Made by a program: the position numbers and the translations under genes
Shown here: positions 7,166 through 16,149 of the stretch, piece by piece
Layout: the number at the start of each line of letters is the position of its first letter
How positions within the stretch are numbered: the first letter of the stretch is position 1
From: a bacterium
GTDB taxonomy: Bacteria > Bacillota_I > Bacilli_A > RF39 > UBA660
Length of the DNA stretch: 64,000 bases
Direction of reading: 5' to 3'
Assembly (NCBI GenBank): GCA_019423565.1
Contig: JAHZBE010000001.1
Location: 186,001 to 250,000, forward strand
Notes under the pieces: model-generated
What the model was told of the DNA's origin: nothing
The model's database searches: none
The model's input: the letters and a program-made list of their open reading frames with translations, nothing else

Positions 7166-9787
7166 TTATAACCACTCTCCATACTTTTTAATATATATCT
7201 TTTTAATAATAGAAACAATAGCAAAATATAAAATAACAAGTAAAATTAAGAATACATAAAATTCAAATGGTAAAATTACGAAGTGAAATGTGCCAATTTT
7301 AGTTAAAAGCATTGGAGTGATTATTGTTAATACAAGTGAAAAAATAGTTAATACATTTAATTTATGACTTGCATTTGATTCTATAAAAGGCTTTTTACTT
7401 GTCCTAACATTATATATAATCATAAGCTCAGTTACAAGACAAGTTATAAACCACGCTGTTTGAAAATATGCTTGTTTATCTATACTATTATAACCTAATA
7501 CAAACCAGAATATTATAAATGATATGACATCTATAATTGAACTTGTTATACCCATTACCTTCATAAATCTTGATATTCCCTTAGTATCCCATTTTTTAGG
7601 TTTAATTAAAAAATCTTTATCTACATTATCATATGGTATACCTATTTGAGAAAAATCGTATATAAAATCTTGAAGTAACATTTGAATTGGAAGAAGTGGT
7701 AAAAATGGTAAAAATATACTTGAAATCATAATACTAAAAACATCACCAAAATCCGCACTTAATGCCATTTTCATATATTTAATAATATTCCCATATACTT
7801 TTCTTCCTTCAATCACACCATCATATACAACTTTTAAACTTTGTTTTAATATAATTATATCGCTTGCTTCTTTCGCTATTGATGATGCGCTATTAACAGA
7901 TATTCCAACATCTGACTTATTAAGTGAAGGAGCATCATTAACACCATCTCCCATATATCCTACTACATGTCCATTTTTCTTATACAAATCAACTATTCTT
8001 TCTTTTTGAAGTGGATTCATTCTAGCGAATACATCTATATCTTCTATTTTTTTTGATAATTCCTCATCACTCATTTTGTCTATATCACTACCAAGTAATA
8101 TATCATTGCCATTAAGTCCTACCAAATTACAAATATTTTTTGTAGCATATGGATTATCACCTGTTAATATCTTTGTTTTAACGCCTATTTTATATAAATT
8201 AGATATTGTTGTCTTAACATCTTTTTTAGCAGGATCTAAGAAACATGTAAATCCTACAAATGTCATATTTTTTTCATATTCCGAATTAAATTTCAAATTT
8301 CCTGGATAATCATTCTTTTCTGCTAGAGCAATAACCTGCATACCATTATTCGCAAGTTCCATTGCTTTATCCTTTATAACATTTATAAGTTCTTTTGTTA
8401 TTTTCTTAATTTCACCATTAATAATTACACTATCACAATCATTAATTATTTCTTCTAGTGCACCTTTTGTTATCATTCTATATGCTGATTTATTTTTTAC
8501 AACAACACTTTGTTTTTTTCTATTATAATCAAATGGTATTTCATCAATCTTTTCATACTTTACTAAAGTAGTATCAAGTTTATGTTCTTTACCATAAGAA
8601 ATAATTGCTTTATCAATTAAATTCTTTATACCTGTACTATAATAACTATTTAAATATGCGTACTCTAATATATCTTCATTTTCATTACCTAATGCATCTA
8701 TATATTTTTGAAGTGTTATATTATTTTCTGTTAACGTACCTGTTTTATCAGTACATAAAATATCTATTGCACCCAAATTTTGAATTGAAGCAATATTTTT
8801 AACAAGTGTTTTTTTATTTGCTAAACTTTTACTTCCTTTTGTTAAATTAACATTAAGAATCATTGGAAGCATACTTGGTGTAATACCTACCGCAACTGAT
8901 AACGCAAACAAAAGTGCTTCACCAATATTTTGTTTAATTATACCATCTATAATAATTACTACAAGACACACAACAACCATATATCTTATTAATAATTTAG
9001 TTATATTTTTTATACCTTTATCAAAATTAGTTACTTCTTTTTTTGTATTAACTTCTTTACCAACTTTACCTAAATATGTATTAAAGCCTGTATTTATTAC
9101 AATGCCTTCTCCTCTTCCACTTACTACAGAAGTTCCCATAAGACAAATATTATTTATATCAAATATTTCTTTTGCATTATTATTTACTTTATTATTTTTT
9201 TCTACTAATATACTTTCACCAGTAAATACTGACTCATTTAAAAATAAATCTTTACTGTCAATTATTCTTAAATCAGCAGGAATTATTGTACCAGCATTTA
9301 ATTTAATAATATCTCCAATTACAACATTTTCTACTTTTACTTCTTTTTCTTCATTATTTCTAAGTACATTTACTGTGGAATATATCTTTGACTTCAATTT
9401 CCTATTAAATTTATAAACTGAATAGTCTTGAAAAAATCTAATAAGCGCACTAATTATTCCTATCACTATAATTATTAATGATCCAAGAGTATCACCCAAA
9501 AGAAAATTAATTAATGAAAGAAACAATAAAATTATTATAAATTCATCTTTAAATGACATTAATAAAAAGTATAGTGGACTTTTTTTATCATCTTTTATAA
9601 CAACATTTTTTCCATTTTTAGAAAGACGTATCTTTACTTCATTGTCATTTAGTCCTTGAACTTTCGAATTATATTTTTTCATTAATTCTTCATTATTTAA
9701 AATTGATTCATCCATGTATTTTTTTAGCATTTCACTATCATTCGTTTTAAGACTTTTTTCCTTTTTTATATCAAATATTTGAATCAT
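7166..9787 (-). CDS. mgtA: Magnesium-translocating P-type ATPase
   Basis: An 873-residue P3B-type ATPase. It shows the LNESVFTGES actuator loop, the phosphorylation motif CTDKTGTLT (Asp phosphorylated), KILTGDNPYATK, and the hinge GYMGDGVNDAPSL, with about ten membrane helices, four of them at the C-terminus. It imports Mg2+ through the plasma membrane. The start at 9787 is preferred to the longer ORF because AAGAAGG precedes it. There is too little upstream space for an M-box riboswitch (the CotD-like gene ends 76 bases away), so its control is not visible here. It is the first gene of an operon with Nudix and ASCH genes. Confidence 0.93.
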   Translation of the reverse strand: MIQIFDIKKEKSLKTNDSEMLKKYMDESILNNEELMKKYNSKVQGLNDNEVKIRLSKNGKNVVIKDDKKSPLYFLLMSFKDEFIIILLFLSLINFLLGDTLGSLIIIVIGIISALIRFFQDYSVYKFNRKLKSKIYSTVNVLRNNEEKEVKVENVVIGDIIKLNAGTIIPADLRIIDSKDLFLNESVFTGESILVEKNNKVNNNAKEIFDINNICLMGTSVVSGRGEGIVINTGFNTYLGKVGKEVNTKKEVTNFDKGIKNITKLLIRYMVVVCLVVIIIDGIIKQNIGEALLFALSVAVGITPSMLPMILNVNLTKGSKSLANKKTLVKNIASIQNLGAIDILCTDKTGTLTENNITLQKYIDALGNENEDILEYAYLNSYYSTGIKNLIDKAIISYGKEHKLDTTLVKYEKIDEIPFDYNRKKQSVVVKNKSAYRMITKGALEEIINDCDSVIINGEIKKITKELINVIKDKAMELANNGMQVIALAEKNDYPGNLKFNSEYEKNMTFVGFTCFLDPAKKDVKTTISNLYKIGVKTKILTGDNPYATKNICNLVGLNGNDILLGSDIDKMSDEELSKKIEDIDVFARMNPLQKERIVDLYKKNGHVVGYMGDGVNDAPSLNKSDVGISVNSASSIAKEASDIIILKQSLKVVYDGVIEGRKVYGNIIKYMKMALSADFGDVFSIMISSIFLPFLPLLPIQMLLQDFIYDFSQIGIPYDNVDKDFLIKPKKWDTKGISRFMKVMGITSSIIDVISFIIFWFVLGYNSIDKQAYFQTAWFITCLVTELMIIYNVRTSKKPFIESNASHKLNVLTIFSLVLTIITPMLLTKIGTFHFVILPFEFYVFLILLVILYFAIVSIIKKIYIKKYGEWL

Positions 9788-9840
9788 TTTATCGCCTTCT
9801 TTATTATCTATAAAAATTATACCATAAAACATAAAAAAGA

Positions 9841-9864
9841 AAAAAATTCCTAATGGAATTTTTT
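9841..9864 (-). terminator. Hairpin terminator of the CotD-like gene
   Basis: AAAAAATTCC TAAT GGAATTTTTT inverted repeat immediately at the stop codon of the CotD-like gene; T-run follows on the minus strand. Confidence 0.75.
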
Positions 9865-10141
9865 AAAATTTTTTACAACAATTATCATCTACATTTGTAC
9901 ATACATTTTCTTCAGAACAAGTATATTCTGGTACATAAGTATGTTTATAAATGTGATTATTTACTATTCTTGTATGTACTGGACATACGTGAACTATTTC
10001 ATGTACAAAATCTTTTTTTATACATTTTTCAACTGGTGCTTCATATACTGGATCTTCACAGCATTTTTCTTCGCAAACAGTTGGACAACACTTATTTTCG
10101 TTATTGCAACAACCATTCATATTAAAATTATTATAAAACAT
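9863..10141 (-). CDS. CotD-like cysteine-rich spore coat protein
   Basis: A 92-residue protein. It begins MFYNNFNMNGCC, has several CC pairs (ENKCCPTVCEEKCC), a central VHEIVHVCPVHTRIVNNHIY block and a second Cys cluster ending DDNCCKKF. The His/Val/Cys-rich centre with CPxHT and NNHxYxHT elements resembles the CotD family of inner spore coat proteins. Disulfide cross-linking within the coat would suit its composition. It stands alone between ffh and mgtA with its own AGGAGG and terminator. A generic Cys-rich metal-binding protein remains possible. Confidence 0.6.
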   Translation of the reverse strand: MFYNNFNMNGCCNNENKCCPTVCEEKCCEDPVYEAPVEKCIKKDFVHEIVHVCPVHTRIVNNHIYKHTYVPEYTCSEENVCTNVDDNCCKKF

Positions 10142-10203
10142 TTTAATCCTCCTTATCTATTACTAGAATATGAGAATTATAAATTTTTGAATAGTTTATT
10201 ATC

Positions 10204-11520
10204 CTAAAATGGCATCTTAAATGAACCATTACTGAACATTTTCATCATTTTTTTACTTTGTTCGAACTGAGTTAATAATTTATTTACTTCTTGAACACTT
10301 GTTCCAGAACCTTTTGCTATTCTTATTTTTCTATTAGCTTTTATTATTTCTGGTTTTCTTCTTTCTTCAGGAGTCATAGAAAGAATTATTGCTTCCACTC
10401 TTGCCATGTCTTTTGGATCAATATTAATATTGTTTAATCCCATTTTTTTAGCACCTGGTATTAATTTCAATAATCCTTCTATTGAACCTAATTTCTTTAT
10501 TTGTTTAAATTGCGCTAAAAAGTCTTCTAAATCAAATTTACCTTTTTGCATTTTTTTAAATGTTTTTTCGGCATCTTTTTCATCTTCTTCAGTGTAAACA
10601 GATTCAACCTTTTCAACAAGAGACATAATATCTCCCATACCTAAAATTCTATTTACCATTCTTTCTGGATCAAATACTTCAAGTCCATCAAGTTTTTCAG
10701 AAGTACCCATAAATTTGATTGGAACATTTGTTAAGTGTCTAGCTGACAAGGCAACACCACCTTTAGTATCACCATCTAACTTAGTTAAAATAGTACCTGT
10801 AAGTGGTAATTTATCATTAAATCCATTAATTACATTAATAGCATCTTGACCAATCATACTATCTAATACAAGTAATATTTCATCAGGATTAAATTCTTCA
10901 TTTAATGATTTTAATTCGTTCATTAATTCTTCATCAACATGAAGTCTACCAGCAGTATCTATTAATATATAATCAAGTTTATTTTCTTTAGCATATTCTA
11001 ATGCATTTCTAACTATTTCATTAGGATTTTTTATGCCTTCTTCATAAACTGGAATATTAAGTTCTTTACCAATAGTTTTTAATTGTTCTATTGCAGCTGG
11101 TCTATATATATCACATGCGACAAATAAAGGCTTTTTATTATATTTTTTTCTAAGTAAATTACCAAGTTTACCAATAGTTGTTGTTTTACCTGAACCTTGA
11201 AGACCTACAAGCATTAATATTGTAGGGTTCTTTTTAGTTTCTATTTCACTAGTTCCCTCACCAAGTAAATTAAGTAATTCATCTTTTAATATTTTTAAAA
11301 ATACTTCACTTGGTTTTAAACTTTTTCTTACCTCTTCACCAAGTGCTTTTTCTTTAACATTATTTGTAAATTCTTTAACTACTTGATAGTTGACGTCTGC
11401 TTCTAAAAGTGCAAGTCTAACTTCTCTTAAAACATCACTTATATTATCTTCAGTTATAATTCCATATCCTTTTATTTTCTTCATTGCACTTTCTAATCTA
11501 TCACTTAAATTTTCAAACAT
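10204..11520 (-). CDS. ffh: Signal recognition particle protein Ffh
   Basis: A 438-residue SRP54 GTPase. The N domain (1-85) is followed by the G domain with GLQGSGKTTT, the insertion-box region DIYRPAAIEQL, DTAGRLH and TKLDGD (TKxD), then the methionine-rich M domain (about 300-430) ending in a KMMKMFSNGSF tail, which binds 4.5S RNA and signal peptides. It brings ribosomes making membrane proteins to FtsY. It lies in the order ftsY-ylxM-ffh, classical for Firmicutes, with 11 bases after ylxM. The 4.5S RNA gene was not seen in the window. Confidence 0.97.
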   Translation of the reverse strand: MFENLSDRLESAMKKIKGYGIITEDNISDVLREVRLALLEADVNYQVVKEFTNNVKEKALGEEVRKSLKPSEVFLKILKDELLNLLGEGTSEIETKKNPTILMLVGLQGSGKTTTIGKLGNLLRKKYNKKPLFVACDIYRPAAIEQLKTIGKELNIPVYEEGIKNPNEIVRNALEYAKENKLDYILIDTAGRLHVDEELMNELKSLNEEFNPDEILLVLDSMIGQDAINVINGFNDKLPLTGTILTKLDGDTKGGVALSARHLTNVPIKFMGTSEKLDGLEVFDPERMVNRILGMGDIMSLVEKVESVYTEEDEKDAEKTFKKMQKGKFDLEDFLAQFKQIKKLGSIEGLLKLIPGAKKMGLNNINIDPKDMARVEAIILSMTPEERRKPEIIKANRKIRIAKGSGTSVQEVNKLLTQFEQSKKMMKMFSNGSFKMPF

Positions 11521-11531
11521 TATTTCACCTT

Positions 11532-11831
11532 CTAGCTTTCTAATATATCTATTATTTCTTCTTTTAATCTTTCATCATTAGTACTTTTTAATTTTTCTTT
11601 TATTAAATTACTTTTTTTAATTATCTTTAATTTTTCCTCATACTCTTTTAATTTAGCTTCAGCACTTTTTATTTGTTTATGAACTGCATTTCTACTTATT
11701 TCTAAGTTATCTGCAATTTCTCCTAAACTTAAATTATTAAAATAGTAATCCATAAAATATTCTTTTTGCGAATCACTTAATAATTCTCCATAATAATCAT
11801 ATAACATTATTAATTCATTTATTTCATCCAT
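11532..11831 (-). CDS. ylxM: YlxM-type helix-turn-helix protein
   Basis: A 99-residue sigma-70 region 4-like helix-turn-helix protein (LSDSQKEYFMDYYFNNLSLGEIAD and NLEISRNAVHKQIKSAE), with a basic coiled C-terminal tail. YlxM/p13 proteins are encoded next to ffh in Firmicutes and are reported to interact with SRP. The ATG at 11831 follows AGGTGG by five bases. A GTG at 11840 abuts the ftsY stop but has no ribosome site. Confidence 0.92.
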   Translation of the reverse strand: MDEINELIMLYDYYGELLSDSQKEYFMDYYFNNLSLGEIADNLEISRNAVHKQIKSAEAKLKEYEEKLKIIKKSNLIKEKLKSTNDERLKEEIIDILES

Positions 11832-11840
11832 ACTATCCAC

Positions 11841-12824
11841 CTATAATAATTCTTTAAAAAGTCCATATATATATTTTTCAATATCAAATGTTTTTAAATC
11901 TTCCATGCCTTCACCAAGACCAATAAATTTAACAGGAATATTAACTTCTTCTTTAATAGCAAGAACTATACCACCTTTTGCAGTACCATCTAATTTAGTA
12001 AGTACAATGCCTGTTATATTTGTTATTTCTTTAAATTGTTTTGCCTGTGAAATACCATTTTGACCTGTTGTTGCATCTATTACTAAAAGTGTTTCTTGTG
12101 GTGAGCCTTCTATTAAATTACCTATTACTCTATTAATTTTATCTAACTCTTTCATTAGATTTACTTTATTTTGAAGTCTACCAGCAGTATCTATTAAAAC
12201 AACATCATAATTATCTTCTTTCGCTTCTTCAAGGCCTTTATATATTACACTTGATGGATCTGCATTTAAAGTTGATGATACTACTTTTACACCTATTTTT
12301 TCTCCCCATGTTTCTAGTTGTTCAACTGCACCAGCTCTAAATGTATCTCCTGCGACCATCATTACTTTCTTACCCTTATCTTTTTCTCTTTTAGCAAGTT
12401 TTGCAATTGTAGTAGTTTTACCAACTCCATTTACTCCAACAAATAAAATAACAGTTGGACCATTATCATTATATTTTATTTTGTCTACTAAAATTTCATC
12501 ATTAACATATATTATGAATAATTCATCAACAATTAATTCTTTTAACTCTTTTGGGTCAGTTATTTTTTCATTTTTGGCTCTTGTAACTAATCTATCCATA
12601 AAACTCATAACTGTATTAACTCCAATATCAGCCATAATAAGTATTTCTTCTAATTCTTCAAAATATTCACTATTTACTTTACTATATTTTTTATTTAACT
12701 TATTTAACTTATCTGTAAATTCTTTTCTTGTTTTTTCAAATCCTTTATCATATAAGTCTTTTTCTTTTTTATCTTCAAATGTATCTTTACTTACAATTTT
12801 TTTTAATTTATCAAAAAATCCCAT
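11841..12824 (-). CDS. ftsY: SRP receptor FtsY
   Basis: A 327-residue SRP GTPase starting MGFFDKLKK, with a short N-terminal region in place of the long acidic A domain of E. coli, then NG domains: GVNGVGKTTTIAKLA, GDTFRAGAVEQL, DTAGRLQNK and TKLDGTAKGG. It receives the Ffh-ribosome complex at the membrane. It is the first gene of ftsY-ylxM-ffh. In many Firmicutes smc precedes it; here a Lys/Thr-rich membrane protein gene does. Confidence 0.97.
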   Translation of the reverse strand: MGFFDKLKKIVSKDTFEDKKEKDLYDKGFEKTRKEFTDKLNKLNKKYSKVNSEYFEELEEILIMADIGVNTVMSFMDRLVTRAKNEKITDPKELKELIVDELFIIYVNDEILVDKIKYNDNGPTVILFVGVNGVGKTTTIAKLAKREKDKGKKVMMVAGDTFRAGAVEQLETWGEKIGVKVVSSTLNADPSSVIYKGLEEAKEDNYDVVLIDTAGRLQNKVNLMKELDKINRVIGNLIEGSPQETLLVIDATTGQNGISQAKQFKEITNITGIVLTKLDGTAKGGIVLAIKEEVNIPVKFIGLGEGMEDLKTFDIEKYIYGLFKELL

Positions 12825-12887
12825 TCATATCACCATAATAATTATATCATCTAAAAGCATAAAAAAAAAGAAAAATAAATTCCTTTT

Positions 12888-13223
12888 TTATACTGACATT
12901 ACATAACCATATAATATTAAAACAAACATTAATACTATAAATACTAAAATTAACGCATCAACCCATACATTAAACATTGCATCTTTACTTAATTTAAAAC
13001 TTTGATCAGCATTTGAAATGTTATCATTTCTCTTTACTGTTGCTTTTTTAGTAGTACTTGTTTTAGGTGCCTTTTTTTCTGTTGTTGTTTTTGTTGCAAC
13101 TTTTGTTGAAGGTTTTTTTGAAGTACTTTTAGCTGCTACTTTCTGTGTAGGTTTTTTTGTTGTATTTTTAGTTGTAGTTGTTTTTTTCTTAGTTGTTGTT
13201 GATGTCTTTTTTGTTTCTGCCAT
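12888..13223 (-). CDS. Lys/Thr-rich low-complexity protein with one membrane helix
   Basis: A 111-residue protein of two parts. Residues 1-65 are almost entirely Lys, Thr, Ser, Ala and Pro in short repeats (KTSTTTKKK, KKPSTKVATKTTTEKK), resembling DNA-compacting or cell-wall-binding basic tails. Residues about 85-108 form one hydrophobic helix (ALILVFIVLMFVLILYGYV). The basic part would be cytoplasmic by the positive-inside rule, so it could bind nucleic acid or acidic lipids at the membrane. No family is recognised. The gene has GGAG before its ATG and is monocistronic. Confidence 0.65.
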   Translation of the reverse strand: MAETKKTSTTTKKKTTTTKNTTKKPTQKVAAKSTSKKPSTKVATKTTTEKKAPKTSTTKKATVKRNDNISNADQSFKLSKDAMFNVWVDALILVFIVLMFVLILYGYVMSV

Positions 13224-13317
13224 ATTAACACTCCCTCTTTATTATTGTATTCATTTTTATTATACATTATTTTTGTATACTTTTCTAGTATTTTTTTTAC
13301 ACTTTACACAAAAACAT

Positions 13318-14823
13318 TTAATAACTTCTTACATCAAGATTATTATCACGTAATATTTCTTTTACAAATATTGATTCATTCTTTTTATTTACAAATAAAT
13401 ATACATTATTTCTAGTTCTAGTTAAAGCAACATAAAATAGTCTTCTTTCTTCTTCATATGGATAATTATCATTTTCATTTAACACATATTTTAATATTTC
13501 ATTATTTTCTATCTTACTTGGAAAACCATTAATCTTATTTTCAAGATTAATAATTATTACATTTTCTTCTTCTAATCCTTTCGATTTATGAACTGTTAAA
13601 TACCTTATTTTTATATTTTCATTTTTTAAATAAATTATATTTTGATTTTCTAGTCTAAAATTACTATTTAAATACTTATAAATATCATTATTATTTCTTC
13701 CAAGAACCATTATTCCATTATTATTCTTTGAATATATATCAAGTATTAATTTTTCAAAAGAATCTTTTATACTTTTATAATAAATTATTTTTATAGGCTT
13801 CTTAAGTTTTTTACTTGATTTTAACTTTTTTCTCATTTGATGATTATTTTTCATAATAAAATTACCTGATACTTTTATTAAATCTTTACAATTTCTATAA
13901 GTATTTTCTATTTTCATTATTCTAGAATTTTTATAATACTTTTTAAAATTTAAAAATATATTTAAATTACAACCTGTAAATCTATAAATAGACTGAAAAT
14001 CATCTCCTACACAAAATAATTTAGCGTGAGTTTTATTTTTTATGGTTTTTATTAAATTATATTTTGTTAAAGACGTATCTTGATATTCATCAATAATTAT
14101 GTATTTATATTGTTTAATTTTTCCTCCTTTATTTAGAACTTTAATCGCATCATTTATCATATCATTAAAATCAACTTCATTTTTACTTTTTAATTCACTC
14201 ATATATTCAAGGTATATTTCTCTTACTATTTTTATAAAAATATAATCATTTCCATATTTTAATCTTTTTAATATTTCATCAAACTTTATGTAATCATAAT
14301 TATTTGATTTAAATAAATTAATAAAAGTTCCTATTAGTTTTTTTAATTCATAAAATTCTTCCTTTTTTTCTAATATATTTAGGCCTGAAAAGTTTGAATA
14401 AAAATACTCAGTTATAATATAATCAAGTTCATCACTAGAAGCAATATTAACTATATTTTTATTATCTTTCAAAATATTTAAAGCAAGTTTATGAAATGTA
14501 AATACATCTATATCATAGTTATAATTTTTGAGTAATGAATTTTTAAGACTATTAACAGAATCATTAGTAAACGATATACATAATATATCTTCTTTTTTTA
14601 TTTTTAATATTTCTATTAAGTATCTTATTTTACCAACTATAGTAAGAGTTTTACCTGAACCCGCTCCTGCGAGTAATAGTGCACTATCAGATGAATCAAT
14701 AACCGCAAGTCTTTGTTTTTTATCTAATGAATAACCATTTACATTATCAAGTAATTCTTTACTTTTAAATAAATTTTCTTTTGTTATTTTTCTTTTATTT
14801 ATAAAATTTCTAATATATCTCAT
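13318..14823 (-). CDS. UvrD/Rep-type superfamily 1 DNA helicase, compact
   Basis: A protein of about 501 residues with SF1A helicase motifs in order: DKKQRLAV (Q motif), LLLAGAGSGKT (Walker A), ISFTNDSV (Ia), YIIIDEYQDTS (II), VGDDFQSIYRFTG (III), TYRN (IV), YLTVHKSKGLE (V) and RRLFYVALTRTR (VI). It is much shorter than PcrA/UvrD (about 720 residues), so the 1B/2B insertions are reduced. It is probably a 3'-5' helicase of the UvrD or helicase IV group, role unknown. An ATG at 14931 within recA gives a longer ORF, but the extra residues do not look conserved; ATG 14823 follows a GGAG by 12 bases. It follows recA closely. Confidence 0.82.
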   Translation of the reverse strand: MRYIRNFINKRKITKENLFKSKELLDNVNGYSLDKKQRLAVIDSSDSALLLAGAGSGKTLTIVGKIRYLIEILKIKKEDILCISFTNDSVNSLKNSLLKNYNYDIDVFTFHKLALNILKDNKNIVNIASSDELDYIITEYFYSNFSGLNILEKKEEFYELKKLIGTFINLFKSNNYDYIKFDEILKRLKYGNDYIFIKIVREIYLEYMSELKSKNEVDFNDMINDAIKVLNKGGKIKQYKYIIIDEYQDTSLTKYNLIKTIKNKTHAKLFCVGDDFQSIYRFTGCNLNIFLNFKKYYKNSRIMKIENTYRNCKDLIKVSGNFIMKNNHQMRKKLKSSKKLKKPIKIIYYKSIKDSFEKLILDIYSKNNNGIMVLGRNNNDIYKYLNSNFRLENQNIIYLKNENIKIRYLTVHKSKGLEEENVIIINLENKINGFPSKIENNEILKYVLNENDNYPYEEERRLFYVALTRTRNNVYLFVNKKNESIFVKEILRDNNLDVRSY

Positions 14824-14872
14824 ATACTTTATATTCTCCGCAAGTATATAAAACTCCACTAAAAAAAGAAAA

Positions 14873-15889
14873 TTATTTTTCCTTTTTGATTGCCATATTA
14901 AAATGTTCTCTAACTTTTTGTTCAAGTTCATCTCTTAATTTATCATTTTCTTTTAATAATGCTTTAACAGTTTCTTTACCTTGACCTAACTTTTCTCCAT
15001 TATATGAGTACCAAGCACCACTTTTATCAATGATACCTGCTTCTACACCTAAATCAATTATTTCAGAAACTCTACTTACACCTTCACCATACATAATTTC
15101 AACTACTGCTGTTTTAAATGGTGGTGCAACCTTATTTTTTACAATTTTAACTGTAGTTTTATTACCAATAACACTATCACCTTGTTTTATTTGTTCGCTT
15201 CTTCTTACATCCATTCTAATTGTTGAATAAAATTTTAATGCTCTTCCTCCTGGTGTAGTTTCAGGATTACCAAACATAACTCCAACTTTTTCTCTTAATT
15301 GGTTAATAAAAATTGCAATTGTATTTGTTTTATTAATAGTTCCAGATAATTTTCTAAGTGCTTGACTCATTAATCTTGCTTGAAGACCAACATGAGAATC
15401 ACCCATTTCACCTTCTATTTCAGCTTGTGGTACAAGAGCTGCAACTGAATCTATTACAACTATATTTATTGCTTCACTTCTAACTAATGCTTCACAAATT
15501 TCAAGTGCTTGTTCACCTGTATCTGGTTGAGAAAGTAATAATTCATTTATATTTACTCCTAAGTTTTTAGCATATACTGGATCTAATGCATGTTCAGCAT
15601 CTATAAAAGCTGCTCTTCCTCCTGCTTTTTGAATTTCTGCTATTGCATGAAGTGCAAATGTAGTTTTACCAGATGATTCTGGTCCGTATATTTCAATAAT
15701 TCTTCCTTTAGGATATCCTCCAACACCTAATGCTAAATCAAGTGTTAATGATCCACTTGGTGATACTGCTATTTCATTATGAGTATCATCACCAAGTTTC
15801 ATTATTGCCCCTTTACCAAATTGCTTTTCTATATCTAAAAGAACTTGTGATAATATCTTGTCCTTATCTGTTTCATTTGTTTTTGCCAT
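14873..15889 (-). CDS. recA: Recombinase RecA
   Basis: A 338-residue RecA with Walker A GPESSGKTT, Walker B VVIDSVAAL, the L1 and L2 DNA-binding loops (EGEMGDSHVG and NQLREKVGVMFGNPETTPGG), and a short acidic/basic C-terminal tail. It forms filaments on single-stranded DNA for recombination and triggers LexA self-cleavage. The gene follows GGAGG. An SOS-type box and a strong promoter are visible upstream (15923-15974). The order rodZ-pgsA-recA matches Bacilli, but cinA, normally between pgsA and recA, is absent. Confidence 0.98.
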   Translation of the reverse strand: MAKTNETDKDKILSQVLLDIEKQFGKGAIMKLGDDTHNEIAVSPSGSLTLDLALGVGGYPKGRIIEIYGPESSGKTTFALHAIAEIQKAGGRAAFIDAEHALDPVYAKNLGVNINELLLSQPDTGEQALEICEALVRSEAINIVVIDSVAALVPQAEIEGEMGDSHVGLQARLMSQALRKLSGTINKTNTIAIFINQLREKVGVMFGNPETTPGGRALKFYSTIRMDVRRSEQIKQGDSVIGNKTTVKIVKNKVAPPFKTAVVEIMYGEGVSRVSEIIDLGVEAGIIDKSGAWYSYNGEKLGQGKETVKALLKENDKLRDELEQKVREHFNMAIKKEK

Positions 15890-15922
15890 CTATTTTTCCT
15901 CCTTGTAGCTTAATACATTTCT

Positions 15923-15951
15923 ATTATAACGCAACTTAAAAACAAAATCAA
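15923..15951 (-). promoter_or_regulatory. Promoter of recA
   Basis: TTGATT (15946-15951), 17 bases, TATAAT (15923-15928) on the minus strand, 34 bases upstream of the recA start codon. Confidence 0.75.
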
Positions 15952-15960
15952 GTATTTTTT

Positions 15961-15974
15961 CAAACATTTGTTCT
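15961..15974 (-). promoter_or_regulatory. Probable LexA (SOS) box of recA
   Basis: AGAACAAATGTTTG on the minus strand matches the Gram-positive SOS box CGAACNNNNGTTCG at GAAC-N4-GTTt, one core mismatch. It sits just upstream of the recA -35 element. No lexA gene is in the window. Confidence 0.6.
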
Positions 15975-16041
15975 ATTTTTATTTTTTAATGAAATTTTTC
16001 TTTCTAACTATTCATAATTTTAATATTTATTTTCTGAATAA

Positions 16042-16077
16042 TTACCTCCTTTCGCTTGTATGAAATAACCCTTTCAT
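16042..16077 (-). other. 11-codon ORF that ends in its own ribosome-binding sequence
   Basis: In the 258-base gap between pgsA and recA, an ATG at 16077 opens MKGLFHTSERR and stops at 16042. Its last codons, GAA AGG AGG TAA, form a perfect Shine-Dalgarno sequence, yet no normal start codon follows within the right distance. It may be a chance arrangement, a leader peptide, or the remnant of a lost gene such as cinA. Confidence 0.25.
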
Positions 16078-16122
16078 ATGTTATATTCTCTCTTTATAAT
16101 TAAAATTCCCCTAAAATTAAAA

Positions 16123-16149
16123 AAAATATGATTTTTTTCATCATATTTT
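16123..16149 (-). terminator. Hairpin terminator of pgsA
   Basis: AAAATATGA / TCATATTTT inverted repeat with a nine-base T-rich loop, overlapping the pgsA stop; followed on the minus strand by a weak T/A tract. Confidence 0.6.

Noticed and set aside
9788..9862. M-box magnesium riboswitch upstream of mgtA
   Set aside because: The gap to the CotD-like terminator is under 80 bases, too small, and no conserved M-box core was seen.
13018..13353. Hydrophobic valine/phenylalanine-rich ORF on the plus strand
   Set aside because: It is the complement of the Lys/Thr-rich gene at 12888-13223; codon pairs AAA/ACA read as Phe/Val in reverse.
14823..14931. Longer helicase start inside recA
   Set aside because: The 36 extra residues are low complexity, overlap recA by 59 bases and have no ribosome site; the shorter start fits the Q-motif spacing.
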